DNA from: JAVVSK01 sp036654235
Lineage (GTDB): Bacteria; Bacillota; Clostridia; Christensenellales; CAG-138
Assembly: GCA_036654235.1 (NCBI GenBank)
Contig: JAVVSK010000018.1
Span: 1 to 33,133, forward strand
Direction of reading: 5' to 3'
DNA length: 33,133 nt
Shown: positions 24,310 through 33,037 of the stretch, in pieces
Layout of the letters: each line of letters begins with the position of its first letter
Position numbering within the stretch: position 1 is the stretch's first letter
Program-made: the position numbers and the translations under genes
The notes under the pieces: generated by a model
What the model saw: only the letters and a program-made list of their open reading frames with translations
Told to the model about the DNA's origin: nothing
Database searches by the model: none

Positions 24310-24324
24310 CGTGGTTTCCCCGCT

Positions 24325-24341
24325 AACGCATATTATGCGTT
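24325..24341. promoter_or_regulatory. Perfect palindrome over the -10 box
   Basis: AACGCATAATATGCGTT: two 8-bp arms around one central base. The position is right for a repressor operator. It could also form a tiny hairpin in RNA, but the 1-base loop makes that unlikely. Confidence 0.4.
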
Positions 24342-24360
24342 TATAGAGATAATATGTCAA
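24330..24360 (-). promoter_or_regulatory. Promoter for the zinc-ribbon / metallophosphoesterase genes
   Basis: Minus strand TTGACA (24360-24355) and TAATAT (24335-24330), with a long 19-bp spacer (18 if ATAATA is used). The 17-bp palindrome at 24325-24341 covers the -10 box. Confidence 0.45.
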
Positions 24361-24393
24361 GCATGATGTTTTAAAAAACAAGTAAATTTCGAC

Positions 24394-25029
24394 TTATTCC
24401 TTAGCAATGCCTTGAGAAGAAGAATCGAAAACTATATCTCCAATGCGTGATAAAAGCTCAATACGCCCATCAATGGTTTCTGATGAAAATGGTATAGCAT
24501 ATGGCGGAGCACCAAGCAACTTTGCAGCAGCATTAGCCGCCTGCTTTCGTTTTGATTTAGCTATTTTATCAGACTTTGTTGCGACAAGCGTAAACGGTAT
24601 ACAATAGTAAAGTATCCATTGGAACATGAGCTTGTCTTCTTCCGTTGGCGCATGTCTTATATCGATAAGCATAAATATATGCGATAGGCGATCGCTTTTA
24701 AGGTATTCTTCCATAAGGTTAGACCAAGATTCGCGTTCGTGTTTTGGCGCGCGGGCAAAGCCATAACCCGGTAAATCAACGAGATAGAATTCTCCGTTGA
24801 TTTTGAAAAAATTTATTTGTCGCGTTTTCCCCGGTGCGGAAGATACTCGCGCAAGCTTAAAATTATTGCAGATAGAGTTTATTAAACTCGATTTTCCAAC
24901 GTTGGATTTGCCCACCATAGCGATCTCTATGCCGAGCTTTTCCGGACACTTGCTTGCGTTTACAACACTCGTAACGAAGTCGGCGCGTTTGATTATAAAG
25001 TTAGACAAATCGTTTTTACTCCTGACCAT
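24394..25029 (-). CDS. engB: Ribosome biogenesis GTPase EngB (YsxC/YihA)
   Basis: Essential GTPase for assembly of the large ribosomal subunit in many bacteria. G1 GKSNVGKS at 40-47, the APGKTRQINFF switch region at about 65-75, G3 DLPGYGFAR at 85-93, and G4 ATKSDK near 145. The 211-residue length is usual. The ATG at 25029 overlaps the end of the PurF-like gene by 14 bp; the ribosome binding site is weak, so coupling to that gene is likely. Confidence 0.95.
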   Translation of the reverse strand: MVRSKNDLSNFIIKRADFVTSVVNASKCPEKLGIEIAMVGKSNVGKSSLINSICNNFKLARVSSAPGKTRQINFFKINGEFYLVDLPGYGFARAPKHERESWSNLMEEYLKSDRLSHIFMLIDIRHAPTEEDKLMFQWILYYCIPFTLVATKSDKIAKSKRKQAANAAAKLLGAPPYAIPFSSETIDGRIELLSRIGDIVFDSSSQGIAKE

Positions 25030-26422
25030 TCCAGCAATATGTGCATAGCTTACAAGGATCTACGCCGACGGATTTTATCATATCGTCGAGACGGTGATAG
25101 TTGAGAGAGGTAAAATTAAGTTCCTTACATATATCATGTACCATGTTTTTATAGTTTTCGCTGTCCGGGTTCGCATAGTCTTGTAACTTGCTTTCGGTAA
25201 CCTCGCCTTCACGCTTTTTTATAACTCTTCGGGTTATAAGATCCATATCGGAAGTCGAGCGCGAAAAGTTGAGGTATTTACAGCTATACATAAGGGGTGG
25301 ACATGCGGGGCGTATATGAACTTCCTTCGCTCCGCTCTTATATAAAAAGTCCGTTGTTTCGCTAAGCTGAGTACCGCGAACAATTGAATCATCAATCAAT
25401 AAAAGTTTTTTGTCTTTTATTAGCGAGTCAACGGGAATGAGCTTCATTCTGGCAATTAAGTTTCGCTGGCTTTGTTTAGCGGGCATAAATGAGCGAGGCC
25501 AGGTCGGTGTATATTTAATAAACGGACGCGAAAAAGGTATGCCAGAATAATTGGCATATCCAATGGCATGTGCCGTACCCGAATCGGGCACGCCTGCTAC
25601 GGAATCGACCATTACATTATCACGCTGGGCAAGTTTAGCACCGCATTTATATCGCATTTGTTCAACATTCATCCCCTCATATGATGACGTTGGATAACCA
25701 TAGTATATCCAAAGGAATGTGCAAATTTTCATTTTATCTTTAGGAGGGGCGACGACTTCAACTCCGTCTGCCGTTATAAATACGATTTCAGCCGGACCAA
25801 GCTCACGGAAATCATGATAACCAATATTGTAATATGAAGAATTTTCAAAAGCTACGCAATAGGCGTCCTCTTTTTGACCTATTGCAAGAGGGATTCTTCC
25901 GAGCCTGTCCCTCGCTGCATATATGCCGTTTGCGGTTAAAACGAGCATAGACATTGAACCTTCGATTACGTTTTGAGCGTACCTGATTCCGTCCTCAATG
26001 TTGCTCTTTTGGTTGATTATGGAAGCAACAAGCTCCGTTGGATTGATATTTCCACCGCTCATTTCAAGAAAATGTGGATTACCAGATTTAAAGGTAAGTT
26101 CAACGAGCTCGTTTAAATTATTTATTCTACCGACTGTTGTTATGGCAAAATTGCCGAGATGCGAACGAACGATGAGCGGCTGAGGCTCATTATCGGATAT
26201 ACAGCCTATACCTATAGTACCGCGCATATTAACGATATCGTTTTCAAATTTTGAACGGAAAGGCGTGCGTTCAATATTATGTATTGCACGGTCAAAGCCA
26301 TTTTCCTTATCGTATATAGCCATACCGCCTCTTCTTGTTCCAAGATGCGAATGATAATCAGTACCAAAAAACACGTCCTGAGTACAATCTGACTTTGAAA
26401 CAACACCAAATAAACCGCCCAT
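25016..26422 (-). CDS. PurF-like phosphoribosyltransferase with degenerate glutaminase domain
   Basis: A 468-residue relative of amidophosphoribosyltransferase. The PRPP loop LIDDSIVRGTQL (342-353) is intact, and cysteines at 234, 381 and 457/460/463 sit where PurF binds its [4Fe-4S] cluster. The N-terminal Ntn-hydrolase domain keeps the fold but not the chemistry: the mature start is GGLFGV where PurF has CG-FGI, so the catalytic Cys1 is Gly; the HVRYST arginine block reads GIGCIS (71-76); and the HNGNL oxyanion block reads TVGRIN (96-101). The start is firm: AAGGAG stands 7 bases before the ATG. It therefore should not use glutamine as PurF does. It may use ammonia, a partner, or do another reaction. 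I recall similar proteins in Clostridia annotated simply as PurF. It precedes engB and has its own promoter. Confidence 0.85.
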   Translation of the reverse strand: MGGLFGVVSKSDCTQDVFFGTDYHSHLGTRRGGMAIYDKENGFDRAIHNIERTPFRSKFENDIVNMRGTIGIGCISDNEPQPLIVRSHLGNFAITTVGRINNLNELVELTFKSGNPHFLEMSGGNINPTELVASIINQKSNIEDGIRYAQNVIEGSMSMLVLTANGIYAARDRLGRIPLAIGQKEDAYCVAFENSSYYNIGYHDFRELGPAEIVFITADGVEVVAPPKDKMKICTFLWIYYGYPTSSYEGMNVEQMRYKCGAKLAQRDNVMVDSVAGVPDSGTAHAIGYANYSGIPFSRPFIKYTPTWPRSFMPAKQSQRNLIARMKLIPVDSLIKDKKLLLIDDSIVRGTQLSETTDFLYKSGAKEVHIRPACPPLMYSCKYLNFSRSTSDMDLITRRVIKKREGEVTESKLQDYANPDSENYKNMVHDICKELNFTSLNYHRLDDMIKSVGVDPCKLCTYCWNGQE

Positions 26423-26455
26423 ATAAATCTCCTTAAAAACAAAGATGTATTGATA

Positions 26456-26484
26456 ATTATACAGCAGTCATTCTATTTTTACAA
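26456..26484 (-). promoter_or_regulatory. Promoter of the PurF-like / engB genes
   Basis: Minus strand TTGTAA (26484-26479), 17-bp spacer, TATAAT (26461-26456). The start would be near 26449, giving a leader of about 27 nt. Confidence 0.6.
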
Positions 26485-26538
26485 ACCCGGGCTTTTTTTG
26501 TTCTACTTCCAAAATCACGTTTGCTCTATGGTAAAACG

Positions 26539-26569
26539 AAATACATTCGCATATGCCGCGAATGTATTT
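26539..26569 (-). terminator. Terminator downstream of fbp
   Basis: Perfect 12-bp inverted repeat AAATACATTCGC / GCGAATGTATTT (26539-26550, 26558-26569) with a 7-base loop. On the minus strand CGTTTTACC follows, a weak T-run. It lies about 120 bases past the fbp stop. Confidence 0.55.
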
Positions 26570-26688
26570 TATATTTGAAATAAAATAGTTTATTGATAAA
26601 CTAACACGCGAATATTATATTGCAATTTTTTTATGCTCTTTAGAGAAGAACACGTATGGAATGTTCAGTATAATATTTACGTTATTCT

Positions 26689-28638
26689 TTAACTATAGGT
26701 TATTGTTCCATCACGATAGGCCTGTAAAAGTCCTTTAAGCTCGTCTATTTTAATCATGAGTTCGCGACCAACATCGGTATCTGCGACCATAAGCCGAGTG
26801 TTAAGGTTTTCTTCGAGAACGGATTCCTGAGACGGTATATCATATTTTAAAAGTTCATCTTCGTTTTTGATGCAAAAAGGTTCATGTGCCGCTATCCTAA
26901 GGCCATGAGATGAGAAAAACATTGTATAGCCCGCTATGCCGGTTGTTTTCTGATATGCTTTGCAAAATCCACCGTCTATAACGATACGCTTACCTCCCGC
27001 ACGTATTGGAGATTCTCCGTCTTTTACCTTAACGGGCATATGTCCGTTAATTATGTGCGAATAACCGTTATCTATAGAAAATTCAAGTAGAAGCCTTTCG
27101 CAAAAGCTCATATCGTCGCAATAGGTATAGTAATAGTTTTTTGGCTCTATCCATGTATTTTCATCGGCGATAAGAGTGCGCTCAAACGTCGATATATGAT
27201 CCCGCCCGAATATAGGAGAGTTGCGTCCGCACCAGAGATACCATAAAAAATCGCCGCCACGCTGTTTTTCAATAGACCCTTCTTTTGAAAAATACGCGGA
27301 ACGCGCTATTTTTTCACAATATTCAAGAAGCTCCTTACCTTTATACTTGCATCCGTCAAAAGTAAACTCCATAAAACTTCCGTTTTTATTTAAAGGTATG
27401 CACCCATGAAACAGAAGATTGTCGTTGCATTTTTTATAAACACTGCCAATGCCGTAAATATAACGTATATGTTTTTGAAGCTTATCACTAGCTAAAAAAG
27501 TACCGACGAGCTGAGAAAGGACTGTTTCTTCGCGTTGGCTGAGTTTTGTTGGGTTTTTTTTATCGATTGTCGGAAAATCCACATCTCTAAGCTTATACGA
27601 TATCCCGTTTATATCGACGGTCATATCGTCAAAGTTAACGCGCGAAAGTAAATCTCGATCCATCATTTTATAATCGGGATTTCGTTTTATAAGTTGACCT
27701 TCGAGCTTAAACATTATTATGCATATCGCTTTATGCATCTTAGCAAAAAGAGCTCCGTCCTTAGGCTTATAGTCAACATCGGGGCTGACGCGCGGCGAAA
27801 AAACATTGGCATTTTCATATGTTTCGGCAGCAAATAGAGCGAGAGGAAGAAGGTTTATTCCGTATGAATTTTCAAGCATATCGAGATTATCGTACTGAAG
27901 ACAGTTTTTAACTACGGTCGCAACGCAAACGGACGAGCCGGATGCAGCGCCCATAAATAGGACATCATGGTTTCCCCATTCGATATCGACATTATGATGT
28001 GTCATAAGTTTATCAATAATAACGTCGGCATGCGGACCTCGGTCGAAGATGTCGCCTAAAATATGAAGAGTATCGACAGCCATGCTTTTGATAAGGTTAC
28101 AAAGTGCGATGATAAAAGCATCAGCACGGTCAAGATCTATTATGCTTTTTATTATATTTTCATAATATCTATCGCGGTCGCTCTCAACATAATTTGTATT
28201 TAAAAGTTCGTCTATTACATAAGCAAAATCATTTGGCAAAGCTTTTCGAACTTTAGAACGTGAATATTTATGCGTTACTGCGAGACAGACATTGACGAGT
28301 CTATATAGCGTTATCCTATACCATTCTTCCATATTTTCCGTACTCAGTTTTATCCGCTCAAGTTTTTTTTCGGGATAGTAGATAAGGGTTGCGAGTTCCC
28401 GCCTATCATCATTTAAAAGCGTTCCTTCAAAAATAAGATCGATTTTTTCGCGTATAACGCCAGATGCGTTGTTCATTATATGAAGAAAGGCAAGGTGCTC
28501 CCCATGAATATCGCTAAGAAAATGTTCCGTACCTTTAGGAAGATTACATATGGCTTGAAGATTGATTATCTCCGCGCTTACCGCCTGAACGTTTTTATAC
28601 TCGCGCGAAAGTAGCGTTAAATAACGAAGATCATACAT
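26689..28638 (-). CDS. fbp: Fructose-1,6-bisphosphatase, class III (Firmicutes type)
   Basis: Hydrolyses fructose 1,6-bisphosphate in gluconeogenesis. At 649 residues it has the length of this class. The metallophosphatase core is visible: FLSDIHGEHLAF near 41-52, HILGDIFDRGPHADVI near 192-207, VDIEWGNHDVLFMGAA near 217-232, and late NGHMPVK and VIDGGFCKAYQKTTGIAGYT. The ATG at 28638 has a GGAG site about 9 bases upstream and a good promoter at 28668-28696. It is flanked by terminators on both sides and is likely transcribed alone. Confidence 0.96.
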   Translation of the reverse strand: MYDLRYLTLLSREYKNVQAVSAEIINLQAICNLPKGTEHFLSDIHGEHLAFLHIMNNASGVIREKIDLIFEGTLLNDDRRELATLIYYPEKKLERIKLSTENMEEWYRITLYRLVNVCLAVTHKYSRSKVRKALPNDFAYVIDELLNTNYVESDRDRYYENIIKSIIDLDRADAFIIALCNLIKSMAVDTLHILGDIFDRGPHADVIIDKLMTHHNVDIEWGNHDVLFMGAASGSSVCVATVVKNCLQYDNLDMLENSYGINLLPLALFAAETYENANVFSPRVSPDVDYKPKDGALFAKMHKAICIIMFKLEGQLIKRNPDYKMMDRDLLSRVNFDDMTVDINGISYKLRDVDFPTIDKKNPTKLSQREETVLSQLVGTFLASDKLQKHIRYIYGIGSVYKKCNDNLLFHGCIPLNKNGSFMEFTFDGCKYKGKELLEYCEKIARSAYFSKEGSIEKQRGGDFLWYLWCGRNSPIFGRDHISTFERTLIADENTWIEPKNYYYTYCDDMSFCERLLLEFSIDNGYSHIINGHMPVKVKDGESPIRAGGKRIVIDGGFCKAYQKTTGIAGYTMFFSSHGLRIAAHEPFCIKNEDELLKYDIPSQESVLEENLNTRLMVADTDVGRELMIKIDELKGLLQAYRDGTITYS

Positions 28639-28667
28639 AAAACATACACTCCAATGTGTTTTCTTAC

Positions 28668-28696
28668 ATTATACACAATATCGTTTGGCATGGCAA
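28668..28696 (-). promoter_or_regulatory. Promoter of fbp
   Basis: Minus strand TTGCCA (28696-28691), 17-bp spacer, TATAAT (28673-28668), preceded by GTG. The expected start is near 28661. Confidence 0.7.
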
Positions 28697-28719
28697 TGAA
28701 AGAATATGAATTATTTTAC

Positions 28720-28750
28720 AAAAAAAGCCCCATCATATGTTTGATGGAGC
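28720..28750 (-). terminator. Terminator of the pyrBC operon
   Basis: Minus strand GCTCCATCA (28750-28742) and TGATGGGGC (28735-28727) form a 9-bp stem with one T-G wobble and a 6-base loop, followed by seven T (28726-28720). Confidence 0.88.
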
Positions 28751-28773
28751 AAATTAGCTGAAAAAATAAAATA

Positions 28774-30168
28774 TTAAGCTTTTATAAAGCGACCGGATGG
28801 GGGAGAGACGATTTCACCATCCTGCGCTATGATGTTTCCGCGTAGAATAGTTACAATGGGTTTGCCTTTAAAGGTAAATCCATTGTAGGGGGAAAGCTTT
28901 GTTCTTGAATGTAAATCATTTTGATGGAAAGTATATTCCTTATCAATGTCAACTATAACAATATCCGCGTCTGCTCCGATATTGAGATTGCCTTTTTTTG
29001 GATAAGTTCCAAAGAGCTTTGCCGGATTGGTCGAAAGCACCTCGACCAATTTATTTAATGTTAGTTTTCCGTGATTTACCGCATCCAGCATTATAAGACT
29101 CATAGTTTCTATAGAAGCCATACCGGCGGGCGCTTCAAAGAGAGGCTTTTGCTTTTCTTCGGGGCTGTGTGGGGCATGATCGGAGCAAACGATGGAGAGA
29201 GTTCCGTTTTTAAGCCCCTCCCAAAGCTTATCCTGATGATGTTTTTCGCGAACGGGAGGATATCCCTTCATAGAGGAACCGCAGCGCGTCGCATCTTCAT
29301 TTGTAAGAGCTAAATAATGAGGACATGTTTCGCCGGTTATCGGGAATCCCTCATCTTGTGCCGCTTTTACTATATCAACGCCGCCGCCCGCCGCCATATG
29401 CAGTATATGAAGCTTTGCTCCCGTTAGCTTTGCATAATCAACAGCTGTTTGGATAACCGTCGTTTCGGACAATGCAGGGCGTGAGCGAAGGAGAGCCTCG
29501 TAGCTCCTATCATTAGTTGTCATAACCTTGTCCGTAAGGGCTTTTATAACATCGAAGTCTTCCGCATGTATAGCGATGCGCTTACCGGTTTTTGATATAC
29601 GCTGAAACATTCGAAAGATCTCGGCATGTGAAAGAGGCGGTATAACGTTTTCCATGCCATCACGATAGTTATATATAAGCTGATAATTTTTTGAGTCTAT
29701 AGCATAACCCCAAAAGAATTTAAAGCCAACGACTCCGGCTTCGCTGAGAGCCTCAAGCTCGTTTATATTTAAATCTCCGAGACAGAGACCCCAAACACCA
29801 AAATCAACATGCGCCTTTTTAGTTATACAATTAATAAGGCTGTTTAGCATCTCAACGTTATACACTGCCGGATTGCAGTTTGGCATTTCATAAATTGTAG
29901 TAAAACCGGATACGGCTCCCGCCATAGACGAATGGAAAAAATCTTCTTTGTAATGTGCACCGTTAACTCCGTCACGCGAATGCACATGGGTATCTATAAA
30001 GCCGGGCATAACGAACTTTCCGCTTGCATCTATCACGGATTTAGCATCAAGATCATTTGAATTTGATGTAAAACCCACAATCAGTTCGTTTTTTATCAAT
30101 ATGTCGGCTTTAAATGTATCACTAGCAGTTGCTATGATACCGTTTTTTATAATAGTATCGTACATCAT
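28774..30168 (-). CDS. pyrC: Dihydroorotase PyrC (amidohydrolase superfamily)
   Basis: Cyclisation of carbamoyl aspartate to dihydroorotate, step three of pyrimidine synthesis. The binuclear metal site is complete: His61 and His63 in DTHVHSRD, Lys150 (the carbamylated lysine) in GFKFFWGY, His201 in IHAED, His257 in HILHMAAGGG, and Asp330 in SDHAPH. The length of 464 and the GFKFF form are also compatible with allantoinase or hydantoinase. The 4-bp ATGA overlap with pyrB makes dihydroorotase the best call. No pyrD, pyrE, pyrF or carbamoyl phosphate synthase gene is in the window. A strong terminator follows. Confidence 0.87.
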   Translation of the reverse strand: MMYDTIIKNGIIATASDTFKADILIKNELIVGFTSNSNDLDAKSVIDASGKFVMPGFIDTHVHSRDGVNGAHYKEDFFHSSMAGAVSGFTTIYEMPNCNPAVYNVEMLNSLINCITKKAHVDFGVWGLCLGDLNINELEALSEAGVVGFKFFWGYAIDSKNYQLIYNYRDGMENVIPPLSHAEIFRMFQRISKTGKRIAIHAEDFDVIKALTDKVMTTNDRSYEALLRSRPALSETTVIQTAVDYAKLTGAKLHILHMAAGGGVDIVKAAQDEGFPITGETCPHYLALTNEDATRCGSSMKGYPPVREKHHQDKLWEGLKNGTLSIVCSDHAPHSPEEKQKPLFEAPAGMASIETMSLIMLDAVNHGKLTLNKLVEVLSTNPAKLFGTYPKKGNLNIGADADIVIVDIDKEYTFHQNDLHSRTKLSPYNGFTFKGKPIVTILRGNIIAQDGEIVSPPSGRFIKA

Positions 30169-31097
30169 GCTCTGCCACTGACCAGACCCAATAGAGCCAT
30201 GCGAAGGTACATTCCGTTATGTGCCTGTCTGAAATATGCGGCACCGGAATATGAATCTACTTCGGTTGCTATTTCGTCAACACGGGGCAGTGGATGGAGA
30301 ATAGTTATGTCTTTTTTTGCACAGCTTAAAAGGTTATTATCTAAAATGTATGAACCCTTGCATTTTTCGTATTCTTCCATGTTCGGGAAACGTTCACGCT
30401 GAACGCGTGTTACATAGACTATATCGCTTTGAGATAACGCTTCTTTAACGTCATTCGTTTCGACAATGTCAGCGCCGCGGCTTTTTAAATCGTTTGTAAT
30501 TTCTTCTGGCATTTTTAAAGAATCGGGAGAAGCGAATATCATTTTATTTCCGAATTGCTGCATGAAATAACCTAGACTGTGAACTGTGCGACCATACTTT
30601 AGATCGCCTAAGAATGTTATAGTTTGACCTCCAATATGACCCTTTTCTTTTCTAATTGTATAAATATCAAGAAGTGCCTGAGTAGGATGCTGACCCGTTC
30701 CGTCACCGCCGTTTATTAACGGATGAACCGCTGCGTTCGCCGCAATTTGCGCAGATCCTTTAATCGGATGCCTCATAACAATAACGTCTACATATCCATC
30801 GACGGTTTTTATCGTATCCTCCATAGTTTCTCCCTTCGCGGTCGATGACGCGGTTGAGTCTGCCATAGAGACACATTTTGCCCCGGTACGATTTATTGCC
30901 GCCTCAAAACTCAGTCTCGTTCTTGTGGAAGGTTCAAAAAAAAGGCTGGCAACAACCATACCTTCCATGTCTCGAATAATTTCACCCGCTTTTACACGTT
31001 TTTCATACTGCGCGGCGGTATTCATAATATAATTCAATTCTTGGGTTGTGAATTGATAACCGTTAAGAATATCTATGCCTTTAAAGTAAAATTCCAT
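30165..31097 (-). CDS. pyrB: Aspartate carbamoyltransferase PyrB
   Basis: Joins carbamoyl phosphate and aspartate. The carbamoyl-phosphate motif FFEPSTRTRLSFE is at 53-65; MRHPIKGSAQIAA, GDGTGQHPTQALLDIYTI and HPLPRVDEIA follow. The 310-residue length is right for the catalytic chain; no pyrI regulatory chain follows. The frame opens at a TTG at 31118, but that codon is part of the ribosome binding region. The ATG at 31097 is 14 bases after GGAGG and fits a transcript starting near 31125, so I start it there. It is overlapped by pyrC. Confidence 0.96.
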   Translation of the reverse strand: MEFYFKGIDILNGYQFTTQELNYIMNTAAQYEKRVKAGEIIRDMEGMVVASLFFEPSTRTRLSFEAAINRTGAKCVSMADSTASSTAKGETMEDTIKTVDGYVDVIVMRHPIKGSAQIAANAAVHPLINGGDGTGQHPTQALLDIYTIRKEKGHIGGQTITFLGDLKYGRTVHSLGYFMQQFGNKMIFASPDSLKMPEEITNDLKSRGADIVETNDVKEALSQSDIVYVTRVQRERFPNMEEYEKCKGSYILDNNLLSCAKKDITILHPLPRVDEIATEVDSYSGAAYFRQAHNGMYLRMALLGLVSGRA

Positions 31098-31131
31098 AAT
31101 TACTTCAACTACCTCCAATTTTCTTCAAAAA

Positions 31132-31160
31132 ATTATAACGGTATTTATTATACATGTCAA
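31132..31160 (-). promoter_or_regulatory. Consensus promoter of pyrBC
   Basis: Minus strand TTGACA (31160-31155), 17-bp spacer, TATAAT (31137-31132): a perfect match. The leader before pyrB would be only about 28 nt, leaving no room for a PyrR-type attenuator; regulation must act otherwise. Confidence 0.88.
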
Positions 31161-31264
31161 GCGTTTTTACTAAAAAAAATGATGTCATCGGGCAGCTTTT
31201 TTGTTTTTTCTACATGAGAAAGATACCGCAAAATAAGTAAAAAATCGCATTGTTTGAAAGGCAA

Positions 31265-31293
31265 TTGACTTTCAGACTTATTTATGATAAAAG
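31265..31293 (+). promoter_or_regulatory. Possible promoter of argS
   Basis: TTGACT (31265-31270), 17-bp spacer, TAAAAG (31288-31293) with a TG two bases ahead of it (extended -10 like). No T-box motif is visible in the short leader. Confidence 0.35.
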
Positions 31294-31330
31294 TTAAGAT
31301 TACATAAAGTAATTTTTTAGAGGAGAGGAC

Positions 31331-33037
31331 ATGGTAGAATATAAAAAACGCATAGCTATACATATAGCTTGCGGTTTAAAATTAGAGGTAAGCCTTATAG
31401 AAGGGCTTTTAGAGATGCCACCGACTATGGATAAGGGCGATTTTTCGCTTCCTTGTTTTAAGTTGGCTAAAAATATGGGCATGAGCCCAATAGAAGTGGC
31501 GAGTACGATAGCCGGAAATTTTTTATACCCCGATGATGAGGTTAAAGCGGTTGCGCTCAACGCTTATGTAAACTTTTTTATTGACAGAACTGTTTTGACC
31601 GCCTCTATTGTGTCGTCCACAATAGAAAACGGAGACGCATTCGGTTCCTCCAATATTCATCTTGGCGATTGTATGTGCATTGATTTTTCTTCAGTCAATA
31701 TAGCAAAACCGTTTCATATTGGGCATCTTTCGACAACGGTTATCGGGAATGCGCTTTCGCGTATATATGCTTTTTTGGGTTACAAGGTGGTTAAAATAAA
31801 TCATCTTGGCGATTACGGAACACAGTTTGGAAAACTTATTGTTGCCTATAAAAAATGGGGCGACGAAGAATCGGTAAAGTCGGCTGGCATACGGGAGTTG
31901 ACGAGGCTTTATGTTCGCTATCATGACGAGGCTGAAAACGATACTTCTCTTGATGATGAGGCGCGCACTTGGTTTAAGCGAATAGAAGATGGCGATGACG
32001 AAGCCGTTTCGCTCTTTGATTGGTTTAAGGAACTTACTCTTATTGAAGTTGGAAAAGTGTATGAACTTTTGGGTATAACCTTCGATAGTTATGCGGGAGA
32101 AAGCTTTTATTCGGACATGATGCCGGGTATTGTTGACGAGCTGCGAGAAAAAGGACTATTAAAACTGGATCAGGGAGCCAGTATAGTTGATCTTAGTGAA
32201 TATAATATGCCGCCATGCCTTATTTTAAAAAGCGACGGAGCTTCTCTTTATGCGACGCGCGATCTTGCGGCAGCTGTCTACCGTAAGCGCACTTATGATT
32301 TTAACAAGCTTTTATATGTTGTTGCCTATCAACAGGAGCTTCATTTTAAGCAGTGTTTTAAGGTGCTGGAACTTATGGGCTATGATTGGGCGAAGGATTG
32401 CTGTCACGTAAGCTATGGAATGGTAAGCTTAACCGAGGGGACTCTCTCTACCAGAAAAGGAAACGTTGCGTATCTTATGGATGTTTTGAATGCATCTATA
32501 AACAAGGCGCGTGATATAATTGAAGAAAAAAGTCCCGGACTTGAAAATAAAGAAGATGTTGCGAAACAAATAGGTGTGGGCGCGGTAGTTTGGGGACCTC
32601 TCTACAATAATCGAATAAAGGATATCGTATTTTCCCTAGATAAAGCGCTGAATTTTGAGGGCGAAACCGCTCCTTATGTGCAGTATACACATGCGCGCTG
32701 TTGCTCAGTACTTAGAAAGACGGGCGTTTCTAAGGAATATTTTAAAGATATTGATTTTAGCGTATGCGAGGACGATTGTTCATATGGGCTGGTACATGCG
32801 ATAAGCGCTTTTAAAGGTGAAATTTTTGAAGCTATGAAGCGAAATGAGCCTTATCTCGTTGCCCGCGCTCTAATTGGAATATGCCAGAGCTTTAACCGAT
32901 TCTATACGGAACATAAAATAGTGGATGATAGCCGTCCCATAGAGCAAAAGGCGAGGTTGGCTCTCGTACTTGCCACAAAAACGGCCATTAAAAACGGTTT
33001 ATATCTCTTGGGAATTTCAGCCCCTGAGAAAATGTAA
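31331..33037 (+). CDS. argS: Arginyl-tRNA synthetase ArgS
   Basis: Class I synthetase that charges tRNA-Arg. After the N-terminal ArgS additional domain (about 1-90), the catalytic core has AKPFHIGHLSTTVIGN with the HIGH motif at 129-132, and a KMSK-equivalent region STRKGN near residue 380. The C-terminal helical anticodon-binding domain begins with APYVQYTHARCCSVLRK. The length of 568 is normal. A GAGGAGAGG site precedes the ATG. It is divergent from pyrB. About 95 bases follow to the window end, with no obvious terminator or gene. Confidence 0.97.
   Translation: MVEYKKRIAIHIACGLKLEVSLIEGLLEMPPTMDKGDFSLPCFKLAKNMGMSPIEVASTIAGNFLYPDDEVKAVALNAYVNFFIDRTVLTASIVSSTIENGDAFGSSNIHLGDCMCIDFSSVNIAKPFHIGHLSTTVIGNALSRIYAFLGYKVVKINHLGDYGTQFGKLIVAYKKWGDEESVKSAGIRELTRLYVRYHDEAENDTSLDDEARTWFKRIEDGDDEAVSLFDWFKELTLIEVGKVYELLGITFDSYAGESFYSDMMPGIVDELREKGLLKLDQGASIVDLSEYNMPPCLILKSDGASLYATRDLAAAVYRKRTYDFNKLLYVVAYQQELHFKQCFKVLELMGYDWAKDCCHVSYGMVSLTEGTLSTRKGNVAYLMDVLNASINKARDIIEEKSPGLENKEDVAKQIGVGAVVWGPLYNNRIKDIVFSLDKALNFEGETAPYVQYTHARCCSVLRKTGVSKEYFKDIDFSVCEDDCSYGLVHAISAFKGEIFEAMKRNEPYLVARALIGICQSFNRFYTEHKIVDDSRPIEQKARLALVLATKTAIKNGLYLLGISAPEKM

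Noticed and set aside
31098..31118. TTG start for pyrB
   Set aside because: That TTG is part of the TTGGAGG ribosome binding region and would sit only a few bases after the predicted transcript start.
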